A stretch of 64,000 nucleotides of DNA, from contig JAWWNJ010000186.1 of assembly GCA_037176885.1 (NCBI GenBank), positions 1 through 64,000 on the forward strand, read 5' to 3'. Made by a program: the position numbers and the translations under genes. Positions 58,500 to 64,000 of the stretch are shown here, in pieces (within the stretch, counting starts at the first letter, position 1; each line of letters opens with the position of its first letter). The notes under the pieces are model-generated. The model made no database searches, was not told where the DNA came from, and saw only the letters and a program-made list of their open reading frames with translations. This DNA is from Favolaschia claudopus. Lineage: Eukaryota; Basidiomycota; Agaricomycetes; Agaricales; Mycenaceae.

Positions 58500-59838
58500 C
58501 AGCTGCAAAGTAGAGCTACAAAGTATGCCTTGGATTCTTAACACTGGCGGTTTCAAAGTTGCTCAAAGTTGGTTGCCAAATCATTTCCGTCCACCGTTCT
58601 CTCTTCCTTTCCCCCATGTCCCCAAGCCCAATCTCTTCAGCCAAGCCTCTCATATTTGGAAATTTTGCAGCATGTAAGAATCTTTGTCAAGTCTTGCTCC
58701 AGCAACTGAAATAAGACCTAAGTGTCTGAAACCTACCTCTGAGCCAGCATCAAGCGCAGTTCAAGTTGACGCCATCTTACAAGCAAAGCCAAATTGTGGT
58801 TGAATTTGACAAGTACACCACTGCTAGGTGGAGATAAGGGACCAGAGCATCTAAATAGTTAGTGGGAGGTATATCAGGTCCTAGAATCTATGAATTCTGG
58901 ACAAAAGTAAGACATTTTATCACCCCTCCCCACCCTTAAGATTATGATTAAATACGGACCCCATATCGTAATATAATTGTACTGCAATGTCGTATTCCCC
59001 AGGCTGAGATTATGGGGAACACTGAATTTAATCGTAATTTGACGATTATATTCAATTATATTCAAATATAATGATAATTATATCCAGCCTTGGACAAGCA
59101 AGCTATCGGAGCAGATGCGCCAACCTGGAATCGAGTTCCTCCAAACTTCCTCCGCATCTATATGTAGCTGGATCTTTCCTGCCATCTTAGTGTCAGCCTA
59201 CTGTCAACCAACTTCATGTGACAGGTTGGACCGACAAAAGAAGCCCAACTCCGAAGTTTTTCCATCGCTGACTCAGACCACTCCCACACCGGAATTAGTG
59301 TTCATGGCATCATGCCATTTTTATGGACTATAGGTATTGGACTAGTACTATGATGATAATCTTACTTAACCGTGTAGTGACCAAAACCATGTACCTTGCT
59401 CAGAGCACCTTTTCAAGTACGTGAAACTGTAATTTCACTATGAATTTACCTGAACCTACTTCCGAGCATCTGGTCACAGTTTCATGGGAAATTTTCCCCC
59501 AAATTTCATGTACAGGTGAAAGCTTATTTCAACCCAAATCCGGGTGAAAACCGAAATTCGCCAGGTCGGACCGTGAATTTCACGGACTTTCTTTTTCACA
59601 GTGATTGATTTGCATTGATTTGATTTGAACTGAACTGCACCGAGTTACACTAAACTGCATGAAACTGCACCCAACTGCATCGAAAAAACGCAATGTAATC
59701 GAATTGCATCATATTGTTGTCCGATAACAGCTGTCATAGATCCCCTCTACAGGTTCTACAGGGTTTACAGCCGCTCCGTGGCGCTACGTAAGCGGCCCAG
59801 GTTTTGCTGATGTTGACCTGAGGAATGGTCAAAAGGAT
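58500..59838. other. Unassigned region with a short CTGCA-rich tract
   Basis: No gene recognised. An AT-rich stretch lies at 58930-59090. A degenerate run of AACTGCA-type words is at about 59607-59710. Confidence 0.4.
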
Positions 59839-60402
59839 GGGAGTGGGACTCGGATAAAGCCCGGAAAAAGCCCAACAGTGGGACTCGGAAGCTCGGATTG
59901 AGCGCTGTGAGCTCTGACAGTGGGACTCGGCCTCTCGGCACATCAATAATATTGATCTGCATCAAGGAGACGTAATTAGCTAAGAAAACCCGCCCCGACC
60001 CTTTAAAATATTCCCTGGCCCCACGCAGTGGGCCTCCGCGGCGAGCGGTAGCTCCACGCAGTGGGCCTAGCGGCGAGTGTCAAGGGGGGTCCGCGGGGGT
60101 CTCCCCCGCGCTACATGCATTAAATTTTCAGAATAAACAGGAAAATAAAACGGGTTTACTTGACTACATCTCTCAGACGTGCCGTCAGGCCGAAGGAGGG
60201 GGGTCTGGGGGGAACATCGTTTCCACCAGCTAATATTTTAGCCTATAAATCAGTTAGAAAGTACAATAAACACTAGAGAATGCATCTTTGGCCTTAAATG
60301 CCGAGGATTGATCCACTGTTGATACCTTGATCGCCACTTGATTGTTGCTGATGCGGAAGTCATCAACAGTGGGACTCGCTTAAATAGCCGAGTCCCACTC
60401 CC
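59839..60402. mobile_element. Inverted-repeat element with AGTGGGACTCGG ends, 564 bp
   Basis: Left GGGAGTGGGACTCGG, right inverse CCGAGTCCCACTCCC. AGTGGGACTCG recurs inside at about 59875, 59926 and 60368. A 20-bp-scale direct repeat (CCACGCAGTGGGCCT) occurs at 60020 and 60053. No target duplication seen. Confidence 0.5.
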
Positions 60403-60471
60403 ACCTATACTCTGTTGACCTCTCATCCTATAAGATAATACAGATTGGTACAGTATACGGTATACCCGCTA

Positions 60472-61794
60472 CAGTCGACACTGTCCTAACCCATACCTTC
60501 GATGGGGAAGCTTGCTTCCCCATCCACCGGTATATGGCTCTGAAATGCAGATGCTTAGTCAACCCACCCTGCTTTGTAAGCCCGGGGCCTGGCGCTGGTT
60601 ACCTCAACTGTTGTCAAATCCTCACGGAATAAAGAAGATTTCCCACCTATGTGGACGAAAATTGTCCACTGCCAAAAGCGTCGACGGTCTAGGTACATAC
60701 ACAAGAGACGGGTCTGCGTCCTGCGGTTCATCCATGTCTAACTGGAAGATGTAAGCGGCGTCAGGCCCCGGGAAGCTCCCGCCAAGGCTGCTCCGGAAAA
60801 GTGGCTTTTTCAGCCCGGATTTCGACGATTTTCTTGTCCAAAAAGTGGCTTTTTGAGGCCAGAAACCGCTGAACCTTGTCCGAAAAGTGGCTTTCTGGGA
60901 GGAGACACTTTTTGACCATTTTCGACCAAATGTTTGGCAAAATCGCGAACTGATTTGATGCCATCACTCGCCGCCCTCGGCAGGTCCGGAACCTTCTCCG
61001 AAAAGTGGCTTTTTGAGGCAAAATCGACGAATTCGAGTGGTTTTTTGAGGCCAAAATCATCGATTTTTCCGGAGCAGCCTTTGCAGGAGCTTCCCGGGGC
61101 CTGCGGCGTCGGCACCTATCAACTTGCTTGCCGTGGTGCGTGATCTGAAGGAGTCAGTAACTTGAGAGCGAGGGAAATGTTTGAAGGACTGACATAATTA
61201 GTCTGTCGGTAGAATCAGTTTGATCCAGGAATCCATCGTCGAATATCAAACCCTGTAGCAGTTGGCCACGCACCAAGGGAACAGCGCTGCGCGCAGCCCA
61301 CCCTCTTTCGGCCGTTTTGAATATCTCAATCGGAATGGTGCGGGGAAGTTGCGTCACGCGATTTTCACAGCTGCTTGCGGCGGAACACCGAACAGTCCTA
61401 CAGAAAAGTGATGGTGCTTGGTTCTCAAAAAAGCGGCTTCGAGTAAATACCTGACCACATTCAATAATGATCTTGCAGTCTGTGTCGAAGGTAACAATCC
61501 CTTCGCAGGTTCAATACCTGTGTCAGTCGGGGGCGTGAGAACGTATGTGCGATGCAGAGATCTGACACCTCTTGTTATATTTCCACCCAGAACATATTGG
61601 CACTTCGCCATCCGGAGGGACTCACGGGTTGAGCTGGCCGTCGGCAAATTTCGGCCGCCCCATTAACGCCAAATGGGGCGGAAACGGCGGAGTGCCAAAT
61701 AGCGCTACCCCGGGGTGCCAAATAGAATATTCAAGAAATTTCTTTGTTGCCCCGAAATTATTATCTCAGGTATGGGTTATGACAGTGACGACTG
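60472..61794. mobile_element. TA-flanked TIR element, 1.3 kb, with nested element
   Basis: Ends CAGTCGACACTGTCCTAACC and, inverted, CAGTCGTCACTGTCATAACC, with TA at 60470-60471 and 61795-61796. Same end family as 9493-9966. Internal open frames (for example minus 61354-61647) carry no transposase motif that I can see. The length beyond the nested element is about 975 bp, longer than the other family members. Confidence 0.75.
60762..61102. mobile_element. Nested TIR element with CAGGCCCCGGGAAGC ends, 341 bp
   Basis: Left CAGGCCCCGGGAAGCTCC and its inverse at the right, continuing GCTGCTCCGGAAAA. A 7-bp duplication GCGGCGT flanks it (60755-60761, 61103-61109), or 8 bp with one mismatch, compatible with hAT. 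The inside repeats GAAAAGTGGCTTTTTGAGGC several times. Confidence 0.7.
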
Positions 61795-61799
61795 TACAT

Positions 61800-62730
61800 A
61801 TTTCAACATTGGCCAGGCGCCATTCTGATTTTTGGTTGGCTTCAATCATTCCAGCTCCGTTCCCTCGCTTCCACCCATGCACGATTCGCGTCCGAGCATA
61901 ATTCGATTTGCTCATCTGTCTGTCTGAAACTTGTTTCCTGCGGAGCTTCCTCAAGATGAGTGCAGTGTGAAGTCATCTCAAACATACTTGGAACAAAGAG
62001 GAGTTATCAAAGGCAATTTCAAGTCTCAACACTTTTCGGGAAAAGGGGACAGACATGTTCAAACTTCATATACGGGATGTTTTGGAAGAGAGTTGCATCT
62101 TGGCACGTCCCGAGTCTCACTCCGCCGCTACAACACACTGCAAGTACGAGTACCCATGTGTTTACCATCTACATCCACTCTTTCGCTCCTTTTCATTCTG
62201 AACTCTGATCATACGACTTCCTCCCTAATGCCCTGGACAGTGGACTCAGACTCTCATTGACCTCATCTAATTTGACCTCAGACTTCGTATTCATGTTTAT
62301 AGTTCATCACCGCTTAATTACCTACTAAAAAGTATCTACGTTAAAGTAGCACCTCAGTTTGTTTGAGTGACAATGCATTCCCTACTTTCGTAGCGGAGCA
62401 CGAGTTCCTGCTAGTGTAGGGACAATATTGGGCTGAAGCATAGTCAACTAGACACCATGAATGTCTTAGACGGCCGCCGGTGGTTATTACACTATTCATG
62501 TACTTAGAATATGCACGAAATTTAATGAAGTTTTCTACCTGAATTTGAGTAATCTTCGACCTACTGTAGCTGCTTGAGTCCTTAGTCAAGTTAATTGAGG
62601 TAACGGGCTCGCACTCGTCCGTTTCCTTCGAGTTTGTACCCGGGGCCCGGGGGAATACCTACGTATACTGTTGCAATTCTCGGCACGTCGGCGGCGGCAA
62701 TACCCGAGAGTGTCGTAGGTTGCTAACGTG
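61800..62730. other. Unassigned region
   Basis: No coding motif, inverted repeat or RNA gene recognised. Confidence 0.4.
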
Positions 62731-62736
62731 CGCCAT

Positions 62737-62837
62737 AGGGGCGCGGTGGTGTAGTGGCATCCATCGTCTCCGGGGAGAGTCGTGTGAGTTTTGCTCACGA
62801 CGGCGAGGGCCCTCGTTGGTTCGATTCCCTGCCCCGC
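62737..62837 (+). ncRNA. tRNA-like sequence with Pol III A and B boxes (SINE head or tRNA pseudogene)
   Basis: A box TGGTGTAGTGG (62747-62757), the form found in Gly/Glu-type tRNAs, and B box GGTTCGATTCC (62818-62828), an exact consensus match. The spacing is longer than in a normal tRNA because of a hairpin (GTCGTGTGAG..CTCACGAC). The outer GGGGCG/TGCCCC can pair, but the T-arm is poor and no 7-nt anticodon loop is evident. So a SINE head is more likely than a functional tRNA. Confidence 0.4.
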
Positions 62838-63320
62838 ACCCGGGAGAAAAACACTTTAGACACTCTCGGCTTCTGCCCTCCGACTTTTCAAACTCCGTTC
62901 CCTCCGCTTCGGCAAACACGTTTGATCGTGACTTCGGGTCACGGGTTCCGAGGAGTTCCGAGGAGTAGCGCACTTGCGGTTCAAGCCCCGGTCGGCCGGC
63001 GGCTGGGAAATTCAACTTTAACAGACGCGCGGCAACAGATCATCCATCACACTTTGTCTGATCAGGCGTATGCTGCCGCCTTGATCCTTTGACGCCCATC
63101 CTACGGGGATCGCAACCTCGGCAAGCACTGGCCAAAGGCCGTCGGACCGGGACTTCATGCCCGAGGCACTGGGAGTTGATTGGTTGTATAAAAAAGGGTG
63201 ACGTGGGAGGAAAGGACGGACTGGAAACGATTAATCATGTAGTCGATGTCGGCATGTCGTGTACTATAGCCGCTTGCAGCGGCTCGAGCACGTTAATTGA
63301 TCTCAACAACAACAACAACT

Positions 63321-63505
63321 CTGTCTCGGTCACCCAGACGTTCAAGAGAGCAACTGCGCGCGCTACACGCGCCTGCGGTCCGCATTTGATCCTTGCCACG
63401 CGAGATCGGGTAAATTTGATGGTGCGCAGTTGCTCTCTTGCGTCCATCATGTTTACCCGAACTCGCGTGGCGCGGATCACCGGTACGTCTGGGTTACCGA
63501 GACAG
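63321..63505. mobile_element. Palindromic inverted-repeat element, 185 bp
   Basis: CTGTCTCGGTCACCCAGACG pairs with the inverse at 63486-63505 (one mismatch). Inner arms AAGAGAGCAACTGCGC (63343-63358) and CACGCGAG..GGGTAAA also pair. The whole element can fold into one long hairpin. No target duplication found. Confidence 0.6.
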
Positions 63506-64000
63506 CGCCATCTCGCGGTGGGCACCGCCACGAGTCTGAGTTCGACAGTGTCACTGTGTCGCAAGTGGGGGATCCCCTTGACGAAGCGGAACGACCCGAG
63601 GTCATCAAATAAAGCAAACGAAGTTGAAGTTCTCGTCCCTTAACTTTGACCGCTTCTACCACGAAGGGGTAGGACAAGTCTTCCAGCTCTCCGTACCGCT
63701 CGACTTGCGCTTCCCGACTTCAGATAAAATATTCAATGAAAATGAGGTCATACAGAATGCACCCATTTTCAGAGCGTGGGATCCCCGCACCTTACTTAAG
63801 CACGTTATGTAACGCTTATTAATCGTTCCCACGGCCAAATCCCCAGCTGCGTAAAAAAAAAAATTATCCTCTTTCCTGCCTACAGAAGGGCTGAGCTACA
63901 GACTCAGAAGACATCTCGCTGTTTCGGCTCTGAAATTTTGGTTTCCGCTTTGAAAACCACCTTCCACACTGCGCGTGGAGGATTATAAAGACACAAACTT
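63506..64000. other. Unassigned region to window end
   Basis: Nothing recognised. Short open frames lack motifs. Confidence 0.4.

Noticed and set aside
63089..63643. 184-residue plus-strand frame
   Set aside because: It crosses the palindromic element 63321-63505 and an AAC microsatellite; no conserved content.

Overview
The window looks like transposon-dense DNA of a filamentous basidiomycete, probably an Agaricomycete. The signs are short introns of about 50-90 bp with GT..AG ends, an F-box protein of the kind expanded in mushrooms, a Helitron Pif1-type helicase tail, Ty3/gypsy gag and integrase remnants with CCHC knuckles, Tad/L1-like LINE pieces, and very many small inverted-repeat elements (MITEs). 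No intact housekeeping gene and no prokaryotic feature was seen.

Layout. 0.2-3.7 kb: a TA-flanked MITE, then a decayed Ty3/gypsy element (gag, an LTR, an integrase tail and a 3' ORF). 4.3-5.5 kb: a truncated Helitron helicase. 5.5-7.6 kb: mostly featureless. 7.7-8.5 kb: a minisatellite of about 59 bp units. 8.6-11.1 kb: a three-exon gene for a 621-residue protein whose only visible lesion is a 474-bp MITE; removing it with one TA copy restores the frame. 11.4-14.0 kb: two nested MITE stacks. 14.8-16.3 kb: an F-box gene on the minus strand with two frameshifts. 17.1-21.9 kb: LINE-like remnants on the minus strand, one interrupted by a 1.8-kb TIR element that itself carries two nested elements. 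22.7-27.4 kb: at least eight more inverted-repeat elements.

28.2-53.2 kb (39% of the window) is one near-perfect repeat array. A 2,714-bp segment P is followed by 3,406-bp units B in the order P-B-B-link-P-B-B-B-B(truncated). Only two base differences were noticed, so the amplification is either very recent or partly an assembly product. Each B unit starts inside a gag remnant and ends in the loop of a small hairpin in a MITE. It contains an hAT-type MITE with an 8-bp target duplication and a decayed minus-strand gene. The array ends inside its last hAT-type MITE.

53.2-64.0 kb: more MITEs, a LINE-derived element with an intact ORF1 (436 residues) joined directly to the LINE 3' end with no ORF2, a two-level nested TIR element at 60.5-61.8 kb, and a tRNA-like sequence with Pol III A and B boxes near 62.75 kb.

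As a whole this is a nest of transposons whose insertion order can be read from target duplications, from restored reading frames and from paralogous empty sites inside the same window. Most coding regions are decayed. The ones that may still be (or recently were) functional are the 621-residue gene and the LINE ORF1.
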